Shown here piece by piece: positions 1 through 7,650 of a stretch of 54,565 nucleotides of DNA. How positions within the stretch are numbered: the stretch's first letter is position 1; each line of letters starts with the position of its first letter. Location of the stretch: the NCBI GenBank assembly GCA_021157415.1, contig JAGGWN010000090.1, positions 1-54,565 on the forward strand. The letters are read 5' to 3'. Made by a program: the position numbers and the translations under genes. This stretch comes from Bacteroidales bacterium (lineage in GTDB: Bacteria > Bacteroidota > Bacteroidia > Bacteroidales > VadinHA17). Under the pieces are notes generated by a model, which was not told the DNA's origin, did not search any database, and saw only the letters and a program-made list of their open reading frames with translations.

Positions 1-1073
1 AGAATATTCAGGGCATCGGCATCCAGCACCAGCGGGACGGAAGCTTTCTGCAGCAAGAGATGCATGGCTTTTTGTGTATTGTTTCGTGTATCCAGGGCGG
101 GGCCTGCGCCAATAGCCGAGTAAGGGGTCAGATCAGGCACCTCGCTGAAGATGATGTCCGACTGGTCGTGGCTCAGCATGGCTTCCGGCACGGCTGTCTG
201 AATGATATCATTGCCCAGCCGGGGGATATGCGTAGTCAGCAACCCCACACCCCCACGCAAACAAGCCCGCGAGGCAAGCAAAGCGGCCCCCATACGCCCG
301 CACGATCCCGAGATGAGAAGCGCATGCCCGAAAGTGCCCTTATGGCTGAATTTTTTTCTTTTTCTGAGAAGAGGGACGATGTCTTCCGGCGTCAGGTAAT
401 GGTAAGGCGTGGGCTCCCGGGCGATAATATCCGGATGAAGACCTATCGGCAACACTACCCACTCACCGGTATATGCTTCATTCTCGGGAAAGAAAAAGGA
501 AAGTTTGGGAAACTGGAATGTCAGCGTATAGTCCGCCTGCAAAATATTCTCAGGAATGTTTTCCCGGTTGTCTTCACCAAACAACCCGGAAGGCACATCA
601 ATGGCCACGACGGTGGCACCGGACTCATTGATCTTCTTTACGGCCCTTTCGGGCAAGCCCTTCAATGGCCGTGTCAGGCCCGACCCGAACATCCCGTCTA
701 TCACCAGGTCATCTTCCCCGATGTCCGGCAATGCTCTTTCTTCCCTGACAAATGAAATATCAGCATCATTCAGTTTTTTCAACCTCTCCAGGTTGGTATG
801 GCAGCTTTGGGAAAGATGGTCGCTGATCTGCAGGAGATATACTTTTACCATATAACCCGCTCCGATCAGCATCCTCGACAAAGCCAGACTGTCACCGCCA
901 TTATTTCCCGGCCCGGTAAAAACCAACACCTGTTTTTCAGGAGGAAAATGTGCGGTAATCCACTTGAACAACTGTCCTGCAGCACGCTCCATCAGATCAA
1001 TGTCAGCGATCGGTTCGTGTTCTATCGTATATGCATCAATCCCGTGCACCTGATTTGTTCGAAATAACTTCAT
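1..1073 (-). CDS. nnr: Bifunctional NAD(P)H-hydrate epimerase / dehydratase, 3' end missing
   Basis: This repairs damaged NADHX and NADPHX: the N-terminal YjeF_N (NnrE) domain epimerises the hydrates and the C-terminal NnrD domain dehydrates them using ADP or ATP. Read on the minus strand from ATG at 1073, the frame stays open to the window edge (357 codons visible). Residues 1-215 carry the epimerase signature GPGNNGGDS (Asn57, Asn58, Asp61) and DGMFGSGL; the second domain starts near residue 230 with HKGTFGHALLISGS and ends at the edge just after the dehydratase motif LDADALN. Roughly 130-150 C-terminal residues are therefore outside the window. A TACCTTTG -7 element lies at 1099-1106. The family call is firm; the plus-strand open frames over this stretch are antisense shadows. 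Confidence 0.93.
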   Translation of the reverse strand, partial: MKLFRTNQVHGIDAYTIEHEPIADIDLMERAAGQLFKWITAHFPPEKQVLVFTGPGNNGGDSLALSRMLIGAGYMVKVYLLQISDHLSQSCHTNLERLKKLNDADISFVREERALPDIGEDDLVIDGMFGSGLTRPLKGLPERAVKKINESGATVVAIDVPSGLFGEDNRENIPENILQADYTLTFQFPKLSFFFPENEAYTGEWVVLPIGLHPDIIAREPTPYHYLTPEDIVPLLRKRKKFSHKGTFGHALLISGSCGRMGAALLASRACLRGGVGLLTTHIPRLGNDIIQTAVPEAMLSHDQSDIIFSEVPDLTPYSAIGAGPALDTRNNTQKAMHLLLQKASVPLVLDADALNI

Positions 1074-1098
1074 AATTCACCTCACGTATTAAGACACA

Positions 1099-1106
1099 CA
1101 AAGGTA
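1099..1106 (-). promoter_or_regulatory. Candidate -7 element (TACCTTTG) for nnr
   Basis: It matches the Bacteroidota TANNTTTG -7 consensus, 25 bp upstream of the nnr start. The -33 TTG is not well placed (the nearest TTG is only 11 bp upstream), so this is a half-site call. Confidence 0.4.
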
Positions 1107-1300
1107 ATAAAGTCATGCAAAATCTCATAAAACAGGATGATCTTCCGGTATGCCCAACGAATTACCAGCAGATGGAGCATTTTCTTCCGCCGACAGGTCC
1201 GGGAATTTTAAGAATTTTTAATAATTATTCGGCCATTCTCCTTATTCAATAATTTTACACTGCTGTTACTCTGTTAGTTACAAAGTTTTTCTGCACAGCT

Positions 1301-1322
1301 CCCTACGTAGCCCCCTACGTAG
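1301..1322. repeat. Two tandem copies of CCCTACGTAG, possible operator
   Basis: CCCTACGTAG occurs at 1301-1310 and 1313-1322. The palindromic core CTACGTAG (1303-1310, 1315-1322) repeats with a 12-bp period, close to one helical turn. It sits about 50-70 bp upstream of the -33 element of the transporter promoter, where an activator or repressor dimer pair could bind. The regulatory role is inferred. Confidence 0.45.
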
Positions 1323-1370
1323 ATAAATATTTTTCTGTCATACCGGATCATATTCCTTACAGCGATTTTT

Positions 1371-1399
1371 TTGTCAGTCAAAAAAGATAATTATTTTTG
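1371..1399 (+). promoter_or_regulatory. Bacteroidota-type promoter of the transporter-sulfatase pair
   Basis: TTG at 1371-1373, an 18-bp spacer, then TATTTTTG at 1392-1399, matching the TTG-N(18-21)-TANNTTTG architecture. Transcription would begin near 1406, leaving a leader of about 35 nt. Arms TGTCAGT (1372-1378) and ACTGACA (1402-1408) form a perfect 7-bp inverted repeat flanking the core. TTTTTTG/CAAAAAA (1367-1373, 1379-1385) overlaps the -33. Confidence 0.65.
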
Positions 1400-1440
1400 T
1401 CACTGACAGTTTCCATAATTTATCATTAAAAAAACAGGTT

Positions 1441-3255
1441 ATGTTCAAAGGACACCCAAAAGGACTGTTTGTTGCTTTTTTCACCAATATGGGGGAACGG
1501 TTCGGTTTTTATACCATGATGGCCATTCTTGTTCTGTTTCTTCAGGCCAAATACGGACTTACCGAAGACAGGGCCGGCAGCATATACAGTTGGTTCTACT
1601 TTGCCATTTATGCCCTGGCTCTGGTGGGAGGTATCCTCGCTGATGCCACCAGAAAATATAAGCTGATCATCATGATGGGCCAGGTAATCATGTTTGCCGG
1701 ATATTTTCTTATGGCTATGCCCGGCTTATCTTTAAGCATCACAATTGCAGGTTTGTTCACCATTGCTTTTGGCAACGGGTTGTTCAAGGGGAACCTGCAA
1801 GCCGTGGTAGGGCAACTTTACGACGACCCTAAATATGACAAAGTACGGGACAATGCTTTTTTAATCTTTTATATGGGGATCAATGTGGGAGCATTTTTTG
1901 CGCCTTTTGCTGCCATGGGCATCCGTAACTGGTGGCTGCAAACCAATGGTTTTCTACATGACGGTAGTCTGCCGGCTTTGTGTCATCAGTATCTTGACGG
2001 CACACTCCAGGATGTTACCACGTTCCAGTCTCTGGCCAACGGCGTCAATCTGGGTGGCACTGTAGCCAACCTGCATGATTTTGCCACCAGCTATCTCGAC
2101 GTCTTCGCCCGTGGATACAACTATGCTTTCGGAATCGCTGCCGGTGCCATGTTGCTGTCTCTCCTGGTATATATCTTTTTCATCAAGCACCTGCCCAACA
2201 AAGAAAAACAGAAAGGTGAAAAGACCATCACCATTAGTGAAAAACCGGCAGCCCTGCCGGCAGCTCTCGTGGCAGGCACCCTTGCAGCTTTCCTGATCAG
2301 CCTGGTCAGAGATTTTGCCACTGGCATGGCGATTGGCCTCTTCGTAGGATTTGTGACATGGATCTTCATTTTATCAAAGAAAGAGGAACGGGAAAGGGTG
2401 GTTTCCCTCCTGTTGGTATTCTTTGTGGTTATCTTTTTCTGGATGTCTTTTCATCAGAATGGGCTTACACTTACCTTCTTTGCCCGTGATTATACATTAA
2501 AAACCGTCGGGCCTTTCACCTATCTTTTTTTCACCCTGAAAAACATTCTCTCAGTCATATTCTTCCTCTCAGGCCTTGTACTCCTGCTCGGCAAAAAACG
2601 GACCGGTACCATGCGACTTATCGGCGCTTTTTTCACCCTCGGCGGCGGTTCTTTCGCCTATTATTTCTACACCCAGGCAGCTCCGCAGAACCCAATTGCA
2701 CCGGAAGTTTTTCAAAGCTTCAATCCTCTTTTTATCGTAGCACTCACCTTTCTGGTTATGGGTATTTTTTCCTGGCTACGTGAACGGGGCAAAGAACCTT
2801 CCACCCCCCGCAAGATTGGTATAGGCATGATCATTGCGGCCATGGGATTTCTGATTATGGTCATTGCCTCACTCAACCTTGTTTCGCCGCAGGATCTCCA
2901 GGTCACAGATGCCTCCGGGGTAATAAAATACAAACCGGTCCCTGATTCGTCGAGGGTAACCCCATACTGGCTCATGTCCACTTACCTGGTAATGACTATC
3001 GCCGAGCTGTTCCTGAGCCCTATGGGTCTTTCTTTTGTTTCGAAAGTTGCGCCCGGTCGCTTCCAGGGAGTCATGCAGGGAGGATGGCTGCTCGCCACAG
3101 CTGTAGGCAATAAACTCCTCTTTATAGGAAGTACACTATGGAACAAAATCGAACTATGGCAGCTTTGGTTAATCTTTGTCACTACCAGTCTGCTTTCAGC
3201 AGGATTTATCTTCCTGATCATGAAAAAACTTGAGAAAGCAACCGGGAACCAATAA
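1441..3255 (+). CDS. POT/PTR-family proton-coupled peptide transporter
   Basis: An inner-membrane MFS transporter of the proton-dependent oligopeptide family, importing di- and tripeptides. The 604 residues contain about 12-14 hydrophobic segments. The first helix holds the POT signature as NMGERFGFY (residues 16-24), followed by SWFYFAIYALALVGGILAD and FKGNLQAVVGQLY. The usual ExxER proton-coupling motif reads NxxER here: Glu19 and Arg20 are kept but the first Glu is Asn16, which I believe is shared by a Bacteroidales subgroup. An extended loop near residues 160-215 separates the two N-terminal halves. It is followed after 41 bp by a sulfatase on the same strand, so the two are probably cotranscribed from 1371-1399. 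The exact substrate cannot be read from sequence. Confidence 0.9.
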   Translation: MFKGHPKGLFVAFFTNMGERFGFYTMMAILVLFLQAKYGLTEDRAGSIYSWFYFAIYALALVGGILADATRKYKLIIMMGQVIMFAGYFLMAMPGLSLSITIAGLFTIAFGNGLFKGNLQAVVGQLYDDPKYDKVRDNAFLIFYMGINVGAFFAPFAAMGIRNWWLQTNGFLHDGSLPALCHQYLDGTLQDVTTFQSLANGVNLGGTVANLHDFATSYLDVFARGYNYAFGIAAGAMLLSLLVYIFFIKHLPNKEKQKGEKTITISEKPAALPAALVAGTLAAFLISLVRDFATGMAIGLFVGFVTWIFILSKKEERERVVSLLLVFFVVIFFWMSFHQNGLTLTFFARDYTLKTVGPFTYLFFTLKNILSVIFFLSGLVLLLGKKRTGTMRLIGAFFTLGGGSFAYYFYTQAAPQNPIAPEVFQSFNPLFIVALTFLVMGIFSWLRERGKEPSTPRKIGIGMIIAAMGFLIMVIASLNLVSPQDLQVTDASGVIKYKPVPDSSRVTPYWLMSTYLVMTIAELFLSPMGLSFVSKVAPGRFQGVMQGGWLLATAVGNKLLFIGSTLWNKIELWQLWLIFVTTSLLSAGFIFLIMKKLEKATGNQ

Positions 3256-3296
3256 ATAAATATTAATATTACATATAATTTCAAAAACAAATTATC

Positions 3297-4769
3297 ATGA
3301 AACGTTTGTGGTTGCTTTCATTGTTTGTCCTGGTTCTGATTTTTATCTCATCATGTAAAACAGACACCAGGGATTCTCTTCCCAATGTGGTCATTATTTT
3401 TATTGATGATCAGGGATATGGAGACATAGGCCCCAATGGAGCCATTGACTACAACACCCCCAACATTGACAAACTGGCTGTGGAGGGGATGCGTTTTACC
3501 AATTTTTATGCAGCCCAGGCTGTCTGCAGCGCTTCACGGGCAGGACTGCTTACCGGATGTTATCCTAACCGTATTGGTATTTCAGGAGCATTGATGCCGT
3601 GGGCAAAAATCGGGATCAGCGACAAAGAGATGACCATTGCCCAGTTGCTTAAACAAAAAGGGTATGCTACAGGCATGGTGGGCAAATGGCACCTGGGACA
3701 TCTGAAGCCTTTTCTTCCTTTACAGCATGGCTTCGATGATTACCTGGGACTCCCCTATTCCAACGATATGTGGCCGGTGGATTATGACGGCACCCCCGTT
3801 ACGAAAAACTCCTCAAAACCATGGAAGTCAAAATATCCTCCGCTGCCTGTCATTGACGGGAACAAGAAAGTTGAGGAGATACGCACCCTTGATGATCAGG
3901 GAAAATTAACCACCATGTATACGGAACGAGCCGTCAAGTTTATTGATCAACACCATAATGAGCCCTTTTTCCTGTATGTAGCCCATTCGATGGTGCATGT
4001 GCCGCTGGGTGTATCGGATAAATTCAAAGGCAAAAGCAGACAGGGGCTCTTCGGAGATGTTATGATGGAAGTTGACTGGTCAGTGGGAAAGATCATGACC
4101 ACCCTGGATAAATACCATCTGCGCGATAAAACACTGGTAATTTATACCAGCGATAACGGTCCGTGGCTCAACTTCGGCAACCATGCCGGCTCTACCGGTG
4201 GTCTGCGTGAAGGGAAAGGGACCAGTTGGGAAGGCGGACAGCGCGAACCCTGTATCATGCGCTGGCCCGGGGTAATCCCGGAAGGCAGTATCTGTAACAA
4301 ACTCTCTTCAACCATAGATATCCTGCCCACCCTGGCAGCCATCACTGGGGCCAAATTGCCGGACCATATTATTGACGGGGTAAACATCATGCCCCTGTTG
4401 AAAGGAGTACCCGATGCCAATCCCCGCAACGTTTTCTACTATTATTATCATCGCAACAGTCTGGAAGCCGTCAGAAAAGGACACTGGAAACTGGTGCTCC
4501 CGCATAAATACCGCTCGTATGTGGGTGTTTTACCTGGACATGACGGTTTCCCCGGTCCCTATAACACGGATTCCACAGGACTGGCATTGTACAATCTTCG
4601 GCGGGACCCCGGTGAAAGATATAACGTCCTTGAACAACACCCGGACATCGTTGAGGATATTATGAAAGAAGTGGAAAAAGCCCGGAAAGACCTGGGGGAT
4701 GACCTCACCGGGCACCTCGGTGAAAATCGCAGACAACACGGCACTATTGAAGAATATGAAAAGCAATAA
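3297..4769 (+). CDS. Lipoprotein arylsulfatase-family sulfatase
   Basis: A type I sulfatase that hydrolyses sulfate esters, probably on a glycan or small organic sulfate, at the cell envelope. The N-terminus is an SPII signal with lipobox ISSC (Cys20), predicting a periplasmic or surface lipoprotein. Metal ligands IDDQGYGD include Asp37 and Asp38. The formylglycine motif CSASRAGLLTG has Cys77 and Arg81. GKWHLG gives Lys130 and His132, His230 sits in VAHSMVH, and TSDNGP gives Asp286 and Asn287, so the active site looks complete. At 490 residues it is a normal family length. Cys77 needs maturation by an anaerobic sulfatase-maturating or formylglycine-generating enzyme, none of which is in the window. 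The pairing with an upstream peptide transporter is unusual and the substrate is unknown. Confidence 0.92.
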   Translation: MKRLWLLSLFVLVLIFISSCKTDTRDSLPNVVIIFIDDQGYGDIGPNGAIDYNTPNIDKLAVEGMRFTNFYAAQAVCSASRAGLLTGCYPNRIGISGALMPWAKIGISDKEMTIAQLLKQKGYATGMVGKWHLGHLKPFLPLQHGFDDYLGLPYSNDMWPVDYDGTPVTKNSSKPWKSKYPPLPVIDGNKKVEEIRTLDDQGKLTTMYTERAVKFIDQHHNEPFFLYVAHSMVHVPLGVSDKFKGKSRQGLFGDVMMEVDWSVGKIMTTLDKYHLRDKTLVIYTSDNGPWLNFGNHAGSTGGLREGKGTSWEGGQREPCIMRWPGVIPEGSICNKLSSTIDILPTLAAITGAKLPDHIIDGVNIMPLLKGVPDANPRNVFYYYYHRNSLEAVRKGHWKLVLPHKYRSYVGVLPGHDGFPGPYNTDSTGLALYNLRRDPGERYNVLEQHPDIVEDIMKEVEKARKDLGDDLTGHLGENRRQHGTIEEYEKQ

Positions 4770-4845
4770 TAAAATTTATCACAAATAGTCTTTAAATATA
4801 TCTGCTTTTTTAATATATTCGTTCAGTTAACCATTTGTTCGAGAT

Positions 4846-5226
4846 ATGGAATCACTAAACATTGAAGAGACCTCCAGAACCCCCGGAATTCGATATATTC
4901 CGGAGAAGAACAAGATTGAGATAAAAGGGAAATCCATTCCCGAAGATCCGCGTGACTTTTTTAATCCCGTGCTCGACTGGTTCGAAAATTTTGCCAGTTC
5001 CCCGCCTGAAAATACCGAAGTGGATGTTAAACTGGAATATTTCAATACCAGCTCCTCAAAAACTTTTTTGCAGATTTTTAAAAAGCTGGAGGATATTCCC
5101 AAAAAAAAGGGGAAAGTTCGTATCAACTGGTATTACGAGGTAGATGATTATGATATGAAAGAATGTGGGGAGGATTACCGTACCATGTTGAAGGTCCCCT
5201 TTAAAATGATAGAAGTGCTGGAATAA
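4846..5226 (+). CDS. siaC: SiaC-family regulatory phosphoprotein (DUF1987)
   Basis: A 126-residue cytosolic protein of the DUF1987 family. In Pseudomonas, SiaC is phosphorylated on a threonine by SiaB and dephosphorylated by the PP2C phosphatase SiaA, and the unphosphorylated form stimulates a diguanylate cyclase. The family motif LEYFNTSSSK is present (residues 63-72), and its Thr is residue 68, matching the phosphorylated Thr68 I recall for the Pseudomonas protein. No SiaA, SiaB or GGDEF protein lies nearby, so it stands alone here. A clear terminator follows at 5257-5286, so it is monocistronic or the end of a unit. The family is confident; the Pseudomonas role may not transfer. Confidence 0.85.
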   Translation: MESLNIEETSRTPGIRYIPEKNKIEIKGKSIPEDPRDFFNPVLDWFENFASSPPENTEVDVKLEYFNTSSSKTFLQIFKKLEDIPKKKGKVRINWYYEVDDYDMKECGEDYRTMLKVPFKMIEVLE

Positions 5227-5256
5227 CAAAAAAATACATACAGGCCAGACAAGGAA

Positions 5257-5286
5257 ATGCCCGTTTGAATAACGGGTATTTTTTTA
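5257..5286 (+). terminator. Intrinsic terminator after siaC
   Basis: ATGCCCGTT (5257-5265) pairs with AACGGGTAT (5271-5279) around a 5-nt loop, with one G.U pair, followed by a T run. It ends the plus-strand transcript 30 bp past the siaC stop. Confidence 0.85.
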
Positions 5287-5291
5287 TGAGA

Positions 5292-5320
5292 TAAAAAAAA
5301 TCCCGCTTTTACGGGATTTT
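5292..5320 (-). terminator. Intrinsic terminator after tRNA-Met
   Basis: On the minus strand AAAATCCCG and CGGGATTTT form a hairpin with a T-rich tail immediately downstream of the tRNA. With its A/T flanks it could also terminate from the plus strand. Confidence 0.8.
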
Positions 5321-5321
5321 G

Positions 5322-5395
5322 TAGCGAGAGAGGGACTCGAACCCTCGACCTCAGGATTATGAATCCTGCGCTCTAACCGGCTGAGCTACCTCGCC
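5322..5395 (-). tRNA. tRNA-Met (anticodon CAT)
   Basis: A full cloverleaf on the minus strand. The acceptor stem GGCGAGG pairs with TCTCGCT through two G.U pairs, including 1:72. The anticodon stem CAGGA/TCCTG encloses loop TTCATAA with anticodon CAT (plus-strand 5359-5361), and the T arm is GAGGG-TTCGAGT-CCCTC. Because 1:72 is paired it is not the initiator tRNA; elongator Met is favoured over lysidine-type Ile. The discriminator is A and CCA is not encoded. Confidence 0.95.
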
Positions 5396-5423
5396 GTTTC
5401 CGGATCATCACTTTTGAGCGGTG

Positions 5424-5452
5424 CAAATATACAATTTTCGGTTAAATTCCAA
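5424..5452 (-). promoter_or_regulatory. Promoter of tRNA-Met
   Basis: On the minus strand TTG (5450-5452), an 18-bp spacer and TATATTTG (5424-5431) match the Bacteroidota consensus. Transcription would start near 5417, about 20 nt before the mature tRNA. Confidence 0.75.
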
Positions 5453-5694
5453 TCCTGGTAAAAACAGAAATATTTAACTCTTTGCCGATTTTATCGCGAT
5501 ATCAATCAATATCCAGGGCTCCGGAAAAGAGATAATCATCCTGAGGAAAAAATACAGAACCATTTTTTATTACTGTTTTTTTTTTATATTGCATGCAAAC
5601 TTTTATTTATACCGGATAAAGCGGTTTTGGCAACGCTCATGCTCCGGAAAAGAGATGTGCATACTTTACAAAAGTCAATAAAAACTGAGAACGC
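5453..5694. other. Intergenic stretch with no recognised element
   Basis: This AT-rich spacer lies between the tRNA-Met promoter and the START-like gene. I see no good TANNTTTG site for the downstream gene, only the near match TACTTTAC around 5660-5670. Confidence 0.5.
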
Positions 5695-6072
5695 ATGAAA
5701 ACGAAATATGAGCTGGAATATACGATCAACACTTCACCATCGGTTTTGTTTAACCGTCTGAGTACTGCGGGGGGACTGTGCGAGTGGTTTGCCGACGACG
5801 TATTTGTGAACGGGGATGTATTTACTTTCGTTTGGGAAGGAACAGAACAACAAGCCAAACTAACAGGCCTCAAAGACAATAAATACGTACGTTTTCACTG
5901 GGTGGATGATGAGGACCTGAAATCTTATTTCGAATTCCGTATCAATATTGACGAACTGACCAAAGACGTAGCGCTCATGGTTACCGATTTTGCAGAAGAA
6001 GACGAGAAAGATGACGCTGTGGATCTTTGGAATTCACAGATCTCAGAATTAAAAAGGAACCTCGGTTTATAA
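5695..6072 (+). CDS. START-like (SRPBCC fold) domain protein
   Basis: A 125-residue cytosolic protein resembling the small START-like/AHSA1-type SRPBCC proteins common in Bacteroidota. Visible features are the N-terminal strand KYELEYTINTSPSVLFNRLST, the GLCEWFADDVF turn, FVWEGTEQQAKLTG, and a C-terminal amphipathic helix, in the order expected for this helix-grip fold. The C-terminal half is acidic (AEEDEKDDAVD). No catalytic residues are evident; such proteins usually bind a hydrophobic ligand or a partner protein. It lies 66 bp upstream of the LptF/G permease and may share its transcript. The specific function is unknown. Confidence 0.75.
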   Translation: MKTKYELEYTINTSPSVLFNRLSTAGGLCEWFADDVFVNGDVFTFVWEGTEQQAKLTGLKDNKYVRFHWVDDEDLKSYFEFRINIDELTKDVALMVTDFAEEDEKDDAVDLWNSQISELKRNLGL

Positions 6073-6098
6073 ACCTTTTCCAGGCTGCAAAAATATCT

Positions 6099-6106
6099 TA
6101 CTTTTG
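6099..6106 (+). promoter_or_regulatory. Candidate -7 element (TACTTTTG) upstream of lptF/G
   Basis: It matches TANNTTTG and lies 32 bp before the permease start, but no TTG is found at the expected -33 distance. Confidence 0.35.
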
Positions 6107-6138
6107 CATTCGTTCCCATAGAAAGAATACCTTCTTTT

Positions 6139-7638
6139 ATGAAACGACTTCACCGGTATATTTTAAAATCTTTCCTGGGGCCTTTGGTGCTGACCTTCTT
6201 CATCGTCATGTTTTTGATGATCATGCAATTTCTGTGGAGATATATTGACGATCTGGTGGGGAAAGGGCTTCATTTCAACGTACTGGCTGAATTGCTTTTT
6301 TATCTGGCTGCCAGCTTTGTGCCCATGGCCCTTCCGTTGGCCATCCTTCTGGCAGCGTTGATGACCTTTGGGAATTTCGGCGAACGCTTTGAGCTTACTG
6401 CTATGAAATCATCGGGGATTCCCCTCCAGAAAATCATGCTTCCCGTATTTTATCTGATGATCGCTCTGACCGTTTTTGCTTTTTATTTTGCCAACAATAT
6501 CTTACCCATTGCCAACCTGAAATCCAGATCCCTTCTTTGGGATATCCAAAGACAAAGACCGGAACTAAATATAAAAGCAGGAGAATTCTACAACGGCATA
6601 GATGGGTACAGTATAAAAATCGGTAAAAAAGATTTCCAGACCAACATGTTGTATCATATTCTCATTTATGACCATTCGGCTAAAAAAGGGAATATATCCG
6701 TTACCTACGCCGATTCCGGAAAGATGATCATCACCCCCAACAAGGAAGACCTGATCTTTAATCTTTACCATGGACAGTCTTACGAGGAAATCATAAACAA
6801 CGGGAAACGTCCTGTTTACAGAAAAAACAAGACTTATCCTTTCCGGCAGGATTATTTTTCAGAACAGATTCTGGTGATCAAATTAACCGGTTTCGGACTG
6901 AAAAGAACGGATGAGAATCTTTTCAAGAACAACTACTCCATGTTGAACCTGTCGCAGTTGCAGCATTTTATCGATTCCCTCAACCGGCAACTGGATAGCA
7001 GAAAAATAATGTTCAAAACGACCATTAAGAAGCAATGTTTTAAGTACGCCTATACGTTTTCCAAATACTATAAGTCAGACTCTTTGTCTAAAAATACCCA
7101 ACCCGACAGCCTGACGGCTGCCCGCTTTGATATTTGGCAAGCTATCTCCAAACTCAGTAAGCCGGAGCAACAGAATGTCATAGATGAAGGAGTTACGGAC
7201 GCGACGATCTCATATGATTACATACGGAGTGTTCAGAGGGTTATCGAAGCACAGATCAAATGGATCAGGCGCCACCAGATCGAATGGCACCGTAAGTTCA
7301 CCCTGTCCATTGCCTGCGTTATCTTTTTCTTCATTGGTGCTCCTCTGGGAGCGATCATCAGAAAGGGAGGGCTGGGCATGCCCATTACAATATCCGTAGT
7401 GTTTTTTGTATTTTATTATATCATCTCCATGTCAGGAGAGAAATTCGTCAGGGAAGATGTATGGAGCCCTTTTTCAGGCATGTGGATCTCAACCTTCATT
7501 CTTCTGCCAATAGGGATATATCTAACATATAAATCGACCAACGATGCAGCCATCATGAGCCCCGATGCATACAGCCACTTTTTCCGCAGGCTGACAGACC
7601 GTATTTTACACTTCCTTTCAAGTAAAAAAAAGGATTAA
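6139..7638 (+). CDS. LptF/LptG-family lipopolysaccharide export permease
   Basis: An inner-membrane permease of the YjgP/YjgQ family, which extracts LPS from the inner membrane together with the LptB ATPase. Of 499 residues, hydrophobic segments lie near 12-32, 50-80 and 100-122, then a long periplasmic region (about 125-385), then three C-terminal segments at about 390-475. This 3+3 arrangement is diagnostic. The N-terminal MKRLHRYILKSFLGP and MALPLAILLAALMTFGNF motifs are typical. The periplasmic part is longer than in E. coli (family about 360 residues), as is common in Bacteroidota. Two glycosyltransferases follow, the first after 12 bp, which fits an envelope glycan/LPS unit. Whether it corresponds to LptF or LptG cannot be decided. 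Confidence 0.9.
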   Translation: MKRLHRYILKSFLGPLVLTFFIVMFLMIMQFLWRYIDDLVGKGLHFNVLAELLFYLAASFVPMALPLAILLAALMTFGNFGERFELTAMKSSGIPLQKIMLPVFYLMIALTVFAFYFANNILPIANLKSRSLLWDIQRQRPELNIKAGEFYNGIDGYSIKIGKKDFQTNMLYHILIYDHSAKKGNISVTYADSGKMIITPNKEDLIFNLYHGQSYEEIINNGKRPVYRKNKTYPFRQDYFSEQILVIKLTGFGLKRTDENLFKNNYSMLNLSQLQHFIDSLNRQLDSRKIMFKTTIKKQCFKYAYTFSKYYKSDSLSKNTQPDSLTAARFDIWQAISKLSKPEQQNVIDEGVTDATISYDYIRSVQRVIEAQIKWIRRHQIEWHRKFTLSIACVIFFFIGAPLGAIIRKGGLGMPITISVVFFVFYYIISMSGEKFVREDVWSPFSGMWISTFILLPIGIYLTYKSTNDAAIMSPDAYSHFFRRLTDRILHFLSSKKKD

Positions 7639-7650
7639 CCTGGTCAGCGC

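Larger units (their letters stand above)
1074..1440. other. Divergent intergenic region with regulatory elements, no gene
   Basis: This 367-bp stretch separates nnr (minus) from the peptide transporter (plus). It holds a -7 element for nnr, a full promoter for the transporter, tandem CTACGTAG palindromes and inverted TGTCAGT/ACTGACA arms around the promoter. I see no credible open frame or RNA gene in it. Confidence 0.7.

Noticed and set aside
60-1067. Several plus-strand open frames at the left edge
   Set aside because: They run antisense to a clear nnr coding sequence and their translations show no family motifs.
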